The translations under genes were made by a program, and so were the position numbers. This document shows positions 25,122 through 34,317 of a stretch of 64,000 nt of DNA, in pieces (position 1 is the stretch's first letter; the number at the start of each line of letters is the position of its first letter). The notes under the pieces are model-generated. The model was not told the DNA's origin. It saw only the letters and a program-made list of their open reading frames with translations, and searched no databases. Source of the stretch: Cytophagaceae bacterium (GTDB lineage Bacteria > Bacteroidota > Bacteroidia > Cytophagales > Cytophagaceae); contig JALONM010000005.1 of NCBI GenBank assembly GCA_025454925.1, positions 81,476 to 145,475 of the forward strand. The letters are read 5' to 3'.

Positions 25122-26231
25122 CTAGATAGACGGATCAAAAGGGCCTCCGTAGGTAATTACTGGATAATCCCAAATTGCCTGAACTTCCTGAAAGGGAGTT
25201 CCTGAGATAACAGTCAATTGAATCCAATGTATGCGATGGGGCTCTTTTCTAAAATTTCCTTTGTCTCCATTATTTGGCACATTGCTGTGTTCAAACTCCG
25301 TGTATGGCACGGAAATAAGCTTCCAACCAACATGATCGATCGACACTTGCTTTTGCCAAGCATCATCTACACAAGGACAATGCTGTCTCTTTTTATAAGT
25401 TCCTCCGCAGGTGCTATCGTTTTCCTTATCTGACTTAAACGCATCTGTCTCCGGATCGGCTTCGTGAAATTGCAAGTTCATTCGAGTTCCCGGCACTCCT
25501 GTTCCATATACATATACGTTGAAATACACATTTGAAACTTCTTTCCAATCAGGAAAATAAAAACCGCCAACCTTGCGATGCTGCAAACCTCCCACGAAAT
25601 AACCATCGGAAGAATACGATCTATTGAATATGGTGTAATACTTATTACCTTGCACCGCAGGTATCAGGCTATCCACGCGCCTATAATTGGTGGAATTACT
25701 GGAATGAAACGAAAACTGTTTTGGAAAAAAAACTCCGTCTTCCAAACGAATAGTTTTAGAATTATACTCATATCCATTTGAATCTACACTAACAGGAGTC
25801 ACGACATTGGGCTCCAACCCAAAGTCAACGGTGTTCTTTATGGTCGACACCCCAGTTACTTTCAACTCTGAACCCATAAAACTGACTGTAGCCTGCACTT
25901 GTTCGCCTTTTTTGAAAAACGGTAATCCATCATGACCACCCCGCCAAGAAACTATTGAGCTATCCAATCTATTGGTATTTCCTTTAAAAATTCGGGAGGC
26001 GCCACTCTTCAAACCCTTCAACTCCAGCGTCCAGCTTACTACCGATGAAAATTCAGCCCTTATCGAAAACACTTTAGATTTTCTGAAATTCAATGTATCT
26101 GGCAAATAAAAACTTGTACATTGAAAATCTTTGCCTGCCAGGTAATAAACCGGACCTATAGAATCTTTTTTTCTATTGCAATTCACCAACAAAACTATTG
26201 TCAGTAAAATCGTAACGATGCATCTTTTCAT
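25122..26231 (-). CDS. Large lipoprotein of unknown function
   Basis: A 369-residue protein with a type II signal peptide (MKRCIVTILLTIVLLVNC, lipobox LVNC). The N-terminal 150 residues are Ig-like beta ('SWTLELKGLKSGASRIFKG'). The C-terminal half looks like a galactose-binding-type jelly roll ('NVYFNVYVYGTGVPGTRMN', 'VGWKLISVPYTEFEH'), with an inserted cysteine cluster 'CGGTYKKRQHCPC' that may bind metal or form disulphides. Such lipoproteins often bind glycans at the outer membrane, but no family is recognised. It stands alone, between a terminator and the VanW gene. Confidence 0.72.
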   Translation of the reverse strand: MKRCIVTILLTIVLLVNCNRKKDSIGPVYYLAGKDFQCTSFYLPDTLNFRKSKVFSIRAEFSSVVSWTLELKGLKSGASRIFKGNTNRLDSSIVSWRGGHDGLPFFKKGEQVQATVSFMGSELKVTGVSTIKNTVDFGLEPNVVTPVSVDSNGYEYNSKTIRLEDGVFFPKQFSFHSSNSTNYRRVDSLIPAVQGNKYYTIFNRSYSSDGYFVGGLQHRKVGGFYFPDWKEVSNVYFNVYVYGTGVPGTRMNLQFHEADPETDAFKSDKENDSTCGGTYKKRQHCPCVDDAWQKQVSIDHVGWKLISVPYTEFEHSNVPNNGDKGNFRKEPHRIHWIQLTVISGTPFQEVQAIWDYPVITYGGPFDPSI

Positions 26232-26404
26232 ATCCTTTCGTTTTTACAGAAAAGAGCATTTAGAAAAGGTCGATGTTACATATCTCTACCAAAATATATT
26301 TCTCATTCTCCCTGTAACATTTTTCTATTCCTCGGGCATAAGGCATACAAAGCCTTCAACAAAAAAACAGAGTCTGTTAATAATTTCAATTTTCAATGCA
26401 CATT

Positions 26405-27253
26405 CTATTTCTTTGCAATAGGACTTTCTGTAAATACTTCCGGCACATATTTCACCTCAGCAAAATTTCTATGCACTAATTCGGTTTCAATGACACGTCC
26501 TTGATGGCGTTTTTCGCATTTACTCCTCCAAATCTCATTTTTCCTAAAGTATTTTCCGTTTTGAAAAACGAAAGCATGTTCCTTTTCAAAAACGGTATAG
26601 GTAAAGGGAAGCTCGTGCTGACAGCGCAATTCCCCTTCCAAACATTTTTCTGTAAACCAAAACCGTAATTGGAAAACCTGAGTGCTGTTGTTTTTAAAAG
26701 CATAGTCCCGGTAATTGTAAAAAACCGTAGCTCCGCTTCCAAAAGGAAGAACCCTGCCCTGATCGGGAAATGGATCAAAACTATGATGATGTCGTTCTAC
26801 CAGGGTTAATGGAGAATGCAAAACCATCCAATGAATTAAGTTGGCGAGCTGGCAAATTCCACCACCAATCCCTGGGCGTGCCTCTCCCCTGCTCAACTCT
26901 ATCCCCTTCAAAAAACCTCTACGTTGGGTAGGACGGCCTACTAATTTGCAGAATGAAAACGTTTCTCCCGGATAAATTAAAATGCCATTCATGGCAGAGA
27001 CGGCTATTTTTAAATTTTCTACTTTATTTAACTGAAGCTGAATATCCGAGTCTCCCATTTTACGGATCAGCACCGACTGATGCTTTTTAACACGAAAAGA
27101 CAAGCCCTCGCTTTGCCTTTTGCTGGCAAATTTTTCAGGACCTAAGTACCAGTGTACATAACGCACGATACGCTTTTGCCAAACCGACATCCAATAAAAT
27201 ATCGGATGTCGTTGGCAAAGAAGTCTGGGAGGAAGATCCGGGCGATGCTTCAT
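26405..27253 (-). CDS. VanW-family protein
   Basis: A 282-residue VanW-like protein. The family core 'VSAMNGILIYPGETFSFCKL' followed by 'VGRPTQRRGFLKG' and 'GIGGGICQLANLIHW' is complete; the catalytic-looking cysteine and histidine ('GGGICQL', 'ERHHHSFDPFPDQG') are those of the VanW/L,D-transpeptidase-like fold (G5-associated). VanW was first seen in vancomycin-resistance clusters but its activity is unknown, and this gene has no van neighbours. No signal peptide is seen. It stands alone, upstream of the lipoprotein gene and with an ordinary gap of 140 bases to the SDR gene. Confidence 0.87.
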   Translation of the reverse strand: MKHRPDLPPRLLCQRHPIFYWMSVWQKRIVRYVHWYLGPEKFASKRQSEGLSFRVKKHQSVLIRKMGDSDIQLQLNKVENLKIAVSAMNGILIYPGETFSFCKLVGRPTQRRGFLKGIELSRGEARPGIGGGICQLANLIHWMVLHSPLTLVERHHHSFDPFPDQGRVLPFGSGATVFYNYRDYAFKNNSTQVFQLRFWFTEKCLEGELRCQHELPFTYTVFEKEHAFVFQNGKYFRKNEIWRSKCEKRHQGRVIETELVHRNFAEVKYVPEVFTESPIAKK

Positions 27254-27394
27254 TCATGTAGTTTTATCAGACCTAAAAATAACCTACACCTGTGAATCTC
27301 TAAGCATCACTAAGCCAATCAGGAATCCGGCTTAGTTAACCGGCGTGTTAAAATGGTCGAACCGCTCGCTGTGGTGGTTTCTTTCTGGCTAAAT

Positions 27395-28186
27395 TTACTG
27401 TACAGGCCGTGATAATTGCTGAGAAACCCTGGTCACTATATTTCTTGGGAAAAACCGAACACTGTTTACCATGCAATAATTCACCCATCCAGGAATTGCT
27501 ACTGTTTTGCGGCTCATCAAAGCCTTATAACCAAACTCTGCTACCACAGCAGCTGGCATCAAGTTGGCATTCTTTAGAAAAGCACTTTTACCGGCATTAG
27601 CCTCCTGAAAGAAATTGGTAGCGGTTCCTCCCGGACACAGACATGTTATACTTACACCGGTACCTTTTAGTTCATTGGCTATGGCCTCACTAAAATGAAG
27701 CACATACGCTTTAGTAGCGTAATATACCGCCATCCAAGGCCCTGGAAGAACCGAGGCAATCGAGGCGACCTGCAATACATAACCACGTTGCCGGACCAGC
27801 ATTGCAGGCAGAAACAGATGCGTTAGTGAAGTCAATGTCATTACATTCAACTGAATCATTCTACATTGTTTTTCCAGATCCATTTCATAAAAAAGTCCGT
27901 AATCTCCAACGCCTGCATTATTAACGAGAATGTCAATCTGAAGGCCGTTGTCATTGCAAAAATCATACACTTTCGATGCTGCCTCCGGAGTGCTCAAATC
28001 GCAGGAAAAAACCTCCACAGGCACACCATACTTTTGATTTAGCTCAGTGGCGAGCTGACGCAACGGAAGCTCAGTCCTGGCGATCAGCACTAATGGATGT
28101 CCATTTTTAGCGAAGGTAATAGCAAGCTCCCTCCCGATACCGGATGAAGCACCGGTTAGTAATACTGTTGGGTTCATAGTTGTCAT
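27395..28186 (-). CDS. Short-chain dehydrogenase/reductase
   Basis: A 263-residue classical SDR. NAD(P)-binding TGASSGIG is at about residues 11-18, 'NNAGVGDYG' at about 89-97, and the catalytic YxxxK in 'AVYYATKAYVLHFSEA' is preceded by the catalytic serine in 'VASIASVLPG'. An arginine after the second strand ('VLIARTE') favours NADPH. The substrate cannot be predicted. It lies 67 bases downstream of a Crp/Fnr-type regulator gene on the same strand, suggesting that the regulator and the reductase are expressed together. Confidence 0.9.
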   Translation of the reverse strand: MTTMNPTVLLTGASSGIGRELAITFAKNGHPLVLIARTELPLRQLATELNQKYGVPVEVFSCDLSTPEAASKVYDFCNDNGLQIDILVNNAGVGDYGLFYEMDLEKQCRMIQLNVMTLTSLTHLFLPAMLVRQRGYVLQVASIASVLPGPWMAVYYATKAYVLHFSEAIANELKGTGVSITCLCPGGTATNFFQEANAGKSAFLKNANLMPAAVVAEFGYKALMSRKTVAIPGWVNYCMVNSVRFFPRNIVTRVSQQLSRPVQ

Positions 28187-28253
28187 GGCAAAATTGTTGT
28201 TGTCAAAAATGAACCTTATTGCATTATTTCTTATGACTCATTTGAGACAAAAA

Positions 28254-28853
28254 TCACTTCACCTGCGAAATAGAGATATGCTTCCGGATGCGACTTAAGG
28301 ACTGGCGACCTATTCCCAGATAAGAGGCGAGATGCGTTAGGGATATTCGATGAAACAAAGTGGGATGCTGTTGTATAAAATGCAGGTAACGCTGTTCGGC
28401 AGTTTCTTTCAATAAGCTTTCAATACGACGTTGCTGATTATCGGAAACACGTTCCTTAAAAATACGTGCGTAGCGTTCTAGATTTTTATACCGATGAATG
28501 CCCTCCTGCATTTTATCATAAGGAAGATGTATAAGGCACGTATCTTCGAGGCATTGAAATGTGCAGGGAGAGGGAACTTGCAATGAAAAACTGGGATAAT
28601 GAGTGACATATTCATTTTCCTGAATAAAGCTGATGGTATTTTCATTCCCCTGTTCATCTTCTTGAAAAACCCGGATTAATCCGCTGACCACAAACGACAA
28701 ATGCGTTTGAACTTTTCCTGCAGATAGGTATACCGCATGTTTGTACAATGTTTCTTGAAGAGCGTATTGGGCCACATAATGCAATTCTTCGGTAGTGATT
28801 TCCGGACAAATGGTAGAATAGCGTTTTAAATAAAGCGATAATGCATCTTTCAT
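28254..28853 (-). CDS. Crp/Fnr-family transcriptional regulator
   Basis: A 199-residue regulator with an N-terminal cyclic-nucleotide-binding-type beta roll ('HLSFVVSGLIRVFQEDEQGN') and a C-terminal helix-turn-helix ('LTHLASYLGIGRQSLSRIRK'). The family usually senses a small ligand or redox state; no cysteine cluster for an Fe-S centre is seen, so it is not a classical Fnr. The last helix is short, as in many Bacteroidota cNMP-binding regulators that control single adjacent genes. The SDR gene lies immediately downstream. Confidence 0.88.
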   Translation of the reverse strand: MKDALSLYLKRYSTICPEITTEELHYVAQYALQETLYKHAVYLSAGKVQTHLSFVVSGLIRVFQEDEQGNENTISFIQENEYVTHYPSFSLQVPSPCTFQCLEDTCLIHLPYDKMQEGIHRYKNLERYARIFKERVSDNQQRRIESLLKETAEQRYLHFIQQHPTLFHRISLTHLASYLGIGRQSLSRIRKHISISQVK

Positions 28854-29221
28854 ACTTCAAACTAAGTTAGCCGTTGAATTAACTTCGCCATTAGTACCAT
28901 TGCCATCCAAGAGCATCTGTGGCAGACTTATTTTCATACATTCAATAGTGGGTATGGTATATACGTTCATCCTGCGCATTTTAATAGGGTTCTATTTCTC
29001 TACTGTGTTGTTAACCTACAAGGATGTTCACTTCGTAAGATTGGATACGATTTTAACGCTCAAATCTTTGGAGGCTTGAAGTAGAACATCCATTGCGGAG
29101 AATAAAGCCTTGTAAGGAAAGATACAAAACTTCCATATACCTCAACAGCAATACAATAAGTTTTTATAATGGTCGCTCGTTCCACCGGTATTTCCCGTTA
29201 GAAGTGAAGCGCACGATGGAG
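28854..29221. other. Noncoding region upstream of the Crp-like gene
   Basis: Holds the promoter region of the Crp-like gene and leads into the repeat cluster at 29222-29490. I see no gene or RNA in it. Confidence 0.5.
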
Positions 29222-29370
29222 AAAACTCATGAATCTGCGATACATGGCCGGTAATCGCGACCTGAAAAATCGGGAAATTAAAAATGAATTTCTTCTGAAG
29301 CACTTGATTGTATGAGTGATTTTTCCATAAAAAAAATTCTATGAAAAAATCCCATTTAAAAACATGGCTA
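29222..29370. repeat. Structured intergenic repeat, family 2 (diverged copy)
   Basis: 'CTCATGAATCTGCGATACAT' then 'GGCCGGTAATCGCGACCTGA' match, in inverted orientation, the blocks of the copy at 39307-39494 and, beyond, parts of its AATTTCTTCT segment. It lies directly next to family 1 copy C. Confidence 0.6.
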
Positions 29371-29375
29371 GTTTT

Positions 29376-29490
29376 GCGTGAGGGATAGAGTGTAAAGCCA
29401 TGGCGCCATAGGCGCCATGCTTGCAGCGATAGCCCGGCCCAACGTGGTGAGGTGGGCTTGTAGCGCCACCTCACCACAAGGGACACGCCC
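29376..29490 (+). repeat. Structured intergenic repeat, family 1, copy C
   Basis: GCGTGAGGGATAGAGTGTAA ... palindrome TGGCGCC-ATA-GGCGCCA (29401-29417) ... GCAGCGATAGCCCGGCCC ... long GGTGAGGTGG/CCACCTCACC stem ... ACACGCCC. Same order of blocks as copy A, with different hairpins inserted. Confidence 0.8.
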
Positions 29491-29712
29491 AACATACAAT
29501 CTTAAAGTTAAATACTAAAAAAGGCTACGTAATGATTGGAGATTTAACTGCATCACCAAATGCAATCTATTTTTTGAAAAAATAAGGTTAAACTTTTCAA
29601 ATGCTTACCAAGCCCTTGCATGAGGCGAACCGGCATGATTTCTTTTGGAAAATTATTTTAATTGGAAAAAATTATTCGCACCTTACCATTGAAAACAAAA
29701 AAAGTATTCCTT

Positions 29713-30336
29713 ATGAATTTCCAGACGGATCAAGAAGAATTTTGGGCAGGTACATTTGGTGATGAATATATACAACGCAACCGAAGCGCAGAATACCTGG
29801 CATCTAACATCCATTTCTTTGCCAAGGCGTTGCACCGTATCACACCTCCTTCTTCGATATTGGAATTTGGCGCTAACGTAGGCATGAACCTGAAAGCCAT
29901 ACAGCAACTTTATCCCTCCGCTCAACTTCACGGAATAGAAATCAACCAGTCGGCAGCTACAGAATTAGCCTCTTTACTGGGAAGCGACCATGTATACCAT
30001 GGTTCTATCTTTGACTTTCCTACCAGCAAAAAGGTAGACCTGACACTTATCAAAGGTGTGCTCATCCACATACATCCCGACAAACTCGGCACGGTGTATG
30101 AAAAACTTTACGAGTGCAGCCATCGATATATATTGATAGGAGAATATTACAACCCCTCACCAGTGAGCATTAGCTACCGAGGTCATAGCGACAGATTGTA
30201 CAAACGTGATTTTGCTGGAGAAATGTTAGAACGCTATTCCGACCTTAGGCTGCTGGATTATGGTTTCGCTTACCGCCGGGATCCAGCCTTTCCGCAAGAT
30301 GACATTACCTGGTTTTTACTCGAAAAAAAAATCTAA
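29713..30336 (+). CDS. Pseudaminic-acid-biosynthesis-associated-type methyltransferase
   Basis: A 207-residue class I SAM methyltransferase. It has 'EEFWAGTFGDEYIQRN' at the N-terminus and the SAM loop 'ILEFGANVGMNLKAIQQLYP', with the acidic end of strand 2 in 'LHGIEINQSAATE'. The FWAG/GDEYI...RN start is the hallmark of the methylase family found beside pseudaminic or legionaminic acid genes, which modify nonulosonic sugars or their carriers. Here only a GNAT gene follows (24 bases later); no pse genes are present. I chose ATG 29713, where the family begins; an in-frame start at 29662 is less likely. Confidence 0.82.
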   Translation: MNFQTDQEEFWAGTFGDEYIQRNRSAEYLASNIHFFAKALHRITPPSSILEFGANVGMNLKAIQQLYPSAQLHGIEINQSAATELASLLGSDHVYHGSIFDFPTSKKVDLTLIKGVLIHIHPDKLGTVYEKLYECSHRYILIGEYYNPSPVSISYRGHSDRLYKRDFAGEMLERYSDLRLLDYGFAYRRDPAFPQDDITWFLLEKKI

Positions 30337-30359
30337 TTCATACTCCATTTTACATCGGC

Positions 30360-30791
30360 ATGGAACTTCGTAAGGCCACCATGGAGGATTGGGAACTGCT
30401 GCTTGACTGGAGGAATGACCCTCTCACGAGGCAACAATCGCATTGCATAGACCCGATCGACGAACAGACGCATCGAAATTGGCTGCAGTCGGTGCTGAAC
30501 AATCCGAATCGCCATTTATATATTGGCTTGCACGAATCGGTACCCATGGGAACGGTACGTGCCGATTGGAACGATCACTCCAACAGTTACGAATTATCCT
30601 GGACCATTGCTCCGCAGTATCGGGGAAAAGGACTGGGAATACTATTGGTATCTGCATTGACTGAACGACATGGCGAACGATACACTGCGGAAGTCAAAAC
30701 CGGGAATTTCGCCTCGGAAAAAATTGCACTCCGTCTTGGTCTATCCCTGAAAGAAGAGAAAAATGGAATTCGCTATTTCAGTAACTTCTGA
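30360..30791 (+). CDS. GNAT-family N-acetyltransferase (PseH-like)
   Basis: A 143-residue GNAT enzyme: 'WRNDPLTRQQS' early, the acetyl-CoA loop 'YRGKGLGILLVSAL' (Q/RxxGxG/A type) and the beta-bulge strand 'YELSWTIAPQ'. The opening 'LRKATMEDWELLLDWRNDP' is typical of sugar-nucleotide acetyltransferases such as PseH. It follows the methylase after 24 bases, and the pair is likely to modify the same sugar, an inference from adjacency. Confidence 0.83.
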   Translation: MELRKATMEDWELLLDWRNDPLTRQQSHCIDPIDEQTHRNWLQSVLNNPNRHLYIGLHESVPMGTVRADWNDHSNSYELSWTIAPQYRGKGLGILLVSALTERHGERYTAEVKTGNFASEKIALRLGLSLKEEKNGIRYFSNF

Positions 30792-31094
30792 TACGCCAGT
30801 GGATCTTTATAATTGGTAGTGTAAAAAGCCTTTCCTTTACAATTTATCTTCTTACAACCGCCATGAAGGGAGGATGCTGCCCCAACTTTCGTTTTACAAA
30901 CTAAATACCCAGTCGTAAGCCAGGTGCATGGGAGCCGTTGAGTGCTTATATTTATGGTAATCCAGTGAAGAAGTAAATCTGATTTTTTTACTATTTTCAT
31001 CCCGAAGGCAACCTTTTTGCAAACGCAATGTCTAAGCATTTGAAAGACGCCTTCGGTACCATTGGTGAATAACAAACAATACAAAACAAAAATC
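30792..31094. other. Noncoding gap
   Basis: About 300 bases without a credible gene on either strand; it probably contains the promoter of the secreted-protein gene at 31095. Confidence 0.45.
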
Positions 31095-31817
31095 ATGAGA
31101 AAATCTATATTTATCGTACTTGTGCTGACATGCAAGTTGTTATTGGCACAAACCGCCTCTGAAAAGGCTTGTGAACAAACCTGCAACTGTATAAAGAAAA
31201 TTGACAGCAAGCTGCCGCCTGCCAAAAGAAAAGAATTGGCCATGAAGTGCATGGAAAATGCCTCGATCAATCATTTTGAAGGAATGATGGCGCAATACAA
31301 AATAAAAGAGAAAAATTTAGAAAAAGCAGCCAACAAAGTAGGAGAGAAATTTGGTGCCGAACTTGCAACTTCCTGCCCCGACATTATTCCATTCTTTATG
31401 GAAGAGGCTGGAGAAGATGCTGGAGAAGATGCTGCCGGCGACATTAACCCCGACACACTCGTTCTTAAAGAAGGGGTTTGCGCATTATTTAAAACTGGTA
31501 AATATGGCAGCCAACAAATGTATATCAACAAAAAATATGTAGAGTCTCCCGACAAAAGCAGCTACAGCGAAGTAGTGGGATCTACTATTATCGATTATTC
31601 CAACAACAAAAAAACCATCACTAAATGGACCATAAAATGGCTCTCTGCCTGTGAATGGGAACAGATACTGATAGAAAGCAACGATCCGGAAACTAGCAAA
31701 CTCATAAAAAAAGGCGACAAAATAACGTTGAAAGCAATTGGATCCAGCGGCAATGACCTATGGGTATCGTCCAAAATGTTTGGCATGGATGTGCTTGTAC
31801 TCCTTAGAAAACAATAA
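31095..31817 (+). CDS. Secreted protein of unknown function with Cys-rich N-terminus
   Basis: A 240-residue protein with a signal peptide (about residues 1-19, ending 'LLLAQ'). The mature N-terminus has a compact helical cysteine pattern ('SEKACEQTCNCIKKIDSKL' and 'AMKCMENAS') seen in small periplasmic helical domains. An acidic hinge ('EEAGEDAGEDAAGDINPD') follows, then a beta-rich C-terminal domain ('LFKTGKYGSQQMYINKKY...TIKWLSACEWEQILIES') of lipocalin-like feel. I do not recognise a family. A strong terminator follows at 31840. Confidence 0.72.
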   Translation: MRKSIFIVLVLTCKLLLAQTASEKACEQTCNCIKKIDSKLPPAKRKELAMKCMENASINHFEGMMAQYKIKEKNLEKAANKVGEKFGAELATSCPDIIPFFMEEAGEDAGEDAAGDINPDTLVLKEGVCALFKTGKYGSQQMYINKKYVESPDKSSYSEVVGSTIIDYSNNKKTITKWTIKWLSACEWEQILIESNDPETSKLIKKGDKITLKAIGSSGNDLWVSSKMFGMDVLVLLRKQ

Positions 31818-31839
31818 CAACAGATACGCGCTAATGACC

Positions 31840-31870
31840 AAGGCATCCAACTAATGGATGCCTTTTTTTA
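31840..31870 (+). terminator. Rho-independent terminator
   Basis: AAGGCATCC-AACTAAT-GGATGCCTT followed by T5; ends the secreted-protein gene at 31817. Confidence 0.85.
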
Positions 31871-32615
31871 TGTACTTAGATCGTGGACAGCAGGATAAGC
31901 GTTTTAGTTTCTTACAGAACCTCATGACAAAAATTAATTTCACTCATCACCCCAATACTCTTCGTGCACATCAATTGACAACCTACCCAACTGAGGAAAC
32001 CTATTATTTATTTATAACCAACTAAAAAAATGTAGTAATATCATAAATGCCAGGTGCTTTATTTAACCCATTCAGCTTCATCATAAACAATCTGTTAGCA
32101 TGATTAATTTATACCACATCCGCCTCTCCTGGCTTCACCTGCACTTCCTCCATCTTTTCGTTCCTGGAATCCCTGTTGCAGCTATGCCTAGTTGTGGCCT
32201 CAAAAGACCATTTCATCACTTACATTTCTTTTGACTATTTTTATCCGGGAAATAGTTTTTCTCCTCAATCATTTCAATTGACCTTGGAGAGATCAGGATG
32301 TGCTATAATCGTCGACTAGAACGTTGTCATTGACTTTTAAAATTATCTTAAGAAAGAATGTTGTAAGAAATATACAGGCCCAGACTTAGAAATAAATCCA
32401 AGCGTCAAAAAAATACATTGGCATTCGAAAACTAGTTGATGAAAAGCATGCCTATGGATGGATTGAATTTTTCATGCAAAAAAATATTTAAGCTAAACAA
32501 ATCTGCTTTTTTTGTTCCAAAACAATTAACTCATGCATTGTAGTTTAACTCTTACCTAATTCTTCATTTACTTTTTACAGAGCATTGGATACGTTTATTT
32601 CGTAATTATTTAACA
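31871..32615. other. Long AT-rich noncoding region
   Basis: About 745 bases with many stops in all frames. No gene, RNA or known repeat was recognised. Confidence 0.5.
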
Positions 32616-33401
32616 CTACTTCAGAGTAGCCATAGGTTTAATATATTTGAATAACTTATAACTTCCCAATCCCCATCGATGCAGCCTAAAAGTAATTGAC
32701 ACGCGTAAAACACCAAAGCCATATTTCATGCTTCTTCTAAAATTAATACTGCTGGCGTCTTCGAAGTATTTTGTTGGGCAGGTAACTTCTCCAATTTCAT
32801 ATCCAGCATAGGCTATTTGACCTAGCATTTCATTGTCAAATACAAAATCATCACTATTCTGATCTAATGGTAACTCTGCTAAAATTTCTTTACTAAAAGC
32901 ACGGTAACCCGTATGATACTCAGCTAACTTTTGCCCCATCAGGATATTCTGAGTAAAAGTTAGCATTCGATTAAATAGATATTTATACATCGGCATACCT
33001 CCTCTGAGCGCTCCTTTGCCTAGAATTCTTGAACCAAGCATTACAGGAAATAACCCGTTGGCTACTGGAAATATCATTGCCTCCAACAAAAGTGGAGTAT
33101 ATTGGTAGTCTGGATGCAGCATCACAACGATATCAGCATTCGATTCAATGGCAGCTTTGTAGCAAGTCTTTTGATTACCTCCATACCCTTTATTTTTATC
33201 ATGACGAATCACTTTTGAAATACCAAGTTTCTTTGCAACTTCAACAGTATTGTCTCTGGAATGATCATCAACTAAAATAACCTCATCTACAATATCAAAT
33301 GGAATTTCACTAATCGTTTTTTCCAAGGTTTTGGCTGCATTATAGGCTGGCATTACCACAACCACTTTTTTCCCCTTTACCATAAATATTTGCTCATTCA
33401 A
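32616..33401 (-). CDS. Family 2 glycosyltransferase (dolichyl-phosphate-sugar-synthase-like)
   Basis: A 261-residue GT2: 'VVVVMPAYNAAKTLEKTI' at the N-terminus, DxD-like 'ILVDDHSRDNT' and 'VVMLHPDYQYTP', and the acceptor-side 'LAEYHTGYRAFSKEIL' all match the DPM1/GtrB-like subgroup that transfers sugars to polyprenyl phosphate. There is no transmembrane tail, so it is a soluble or peripheral enzyme. The start may be M1 or M7 (33383). It stands alone near the Rhs remnant. Confidence 0.87.
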   Translation of the reverse strand: MNEQIFMVKGKKVVVVMPAYNAAKTLEKTISEIPFDIVDEVILVDDHSRDNTVEVAKKLGISKVIRHDKNKGYGGNQKTCYKAAIESNADIVVMLHPDYQYTPLLLEAMIFPVANGLFPVMLGSRILGKGALRGGMPMYKYLFNRMLTFTQNILMGQKLAEYHTGYRAFSKEILAELPLDQNSDDFVFDNEMLGQIAYAGYEIGEVTCPTKYFEDASSINFRRSMKYGFGVLRVSITFRLHRWGLGSYKLFKYIKPMATLK

Positions 33402-33493
33402 GAAACTATTTAAAATTTCAAATGGTAATTACGATGTTTTTTTATTTTTTATTATCATTTTTTTGAAGTGTTTTTTTCGTATAGGATGAATTA

Positions 33494-33700
33494 TCACATA
33501 TCAGGCCTTCCATATAGCTCATCATAAATAGCACCCATTCTACCTTCAGCCTTACGTACGCCAACGCGGTGTCTGCCTGCTGTGATTCCTATTTCAAATT
33601 CGCCGGAGACCTCAAACATGCCCAAGCGTGAACTACCATAAATATACTTGAAAATGTACTTCGAATAAAAAGTAATTGACCTACGAAAAAATATTTTCAA
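33494..33700 (-). pseudogene. Rhs gene scrap (duplicate of the Rhs tip)
   Basis: The segment 'KYIYGSSRLGMFEVSGEFEI' then 'GITAGRHRVGVR' repeats the start of the Rhs protein at 34788-36023 ('QYIYGSSRLGVY...SGALEI', 'GITAGRHRVGVR') and then diverges into an unrelated short tail ending 'DELYGRPDM'. It has no Rhs core and no plausible start of its own, so it is a leftover from recombination between rhs cassettes. Confidence 0.7.
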
Positions 33701-34317
33701 TGTTGTAAAAAAGCCGGAATAACACCCGGCAATATCTCGCAGTTCATTATTCTATTCTGGCTATTCTGATTCGTCTCTCCACCAAGGCCACAGAGCGAGA
33801 CGCTCTTTGCTGCCATCCATAAACTATGCATGCCGTAGTTATTAAATGACACCGACGGACGTAGGCGCCAGCAGTCGAGGAGCCTACCCAGACTAAGTCC
33901 CTCTTTTCATACTAGATCCATAGTCTAAGACTACGGATAGGTTGGGCGGCTTTTCCGGCTTTCGCTTCAAGGCCGCGAAACCTTCACGAATACTAAAACC
34001 ATAAGGCCGCGGGCTTTCCGCTCTATCCGGGCCGCTGCTAGCACTATCGTAAAAAATTTTCTCACTATAAATTAAAAGCCGGCTCTATATAATTTCTAAC
34101 AACAATCCTGTAAATCCCTTAATCGGACGAATCCAAATTCCAACTACCCTAGTTGATGCTGCGCATCAACGGCACAAGACAAGGTCTTGCGCCAGCAGCT
34201 ACGTCACTTGCACCAGCATTCGGGGGAAGTTTTCGTGTAATCATCGTGTAACGTGCATCGCACAATTTTAACTGTAACCTTGCGCTCGCATTCAGGGATT
34301 ACCCTAATTCTCGATCA
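33701..34317. other. Degenerate palindrome-rich noncoding region
   Basis: Contains a remnant of family 1 repeats (GGGCTTTCCGCTCTATCC at 34011-34028) and short palindromes (GTTGATGCTGCGCATCAAC near 34150). No gene. It flanks the rhs/immunity pair and looks like a graveyard of recombined cassettes. Confidence 0.5.

Noticed and set aside
26405..27253. VanW gene as part of a glycopeptide-resistance cluster
   Set aside because: No vanH/A/X/Y/S/R genes are adjacent; lone vanW-like genes are common in Bacteroidota.
29142..29495. Minus-strand open frame of 117 codons
   Set aside because: Explained by the family 1 and 2 repeats at 29222-29490.
30773..31270. 165-residue minus-strand open frame
   Set aside because: Overlaps the secreted-protein gene at 31095 on the opposite strand and has a Cys/Leu-rich shadow composition.
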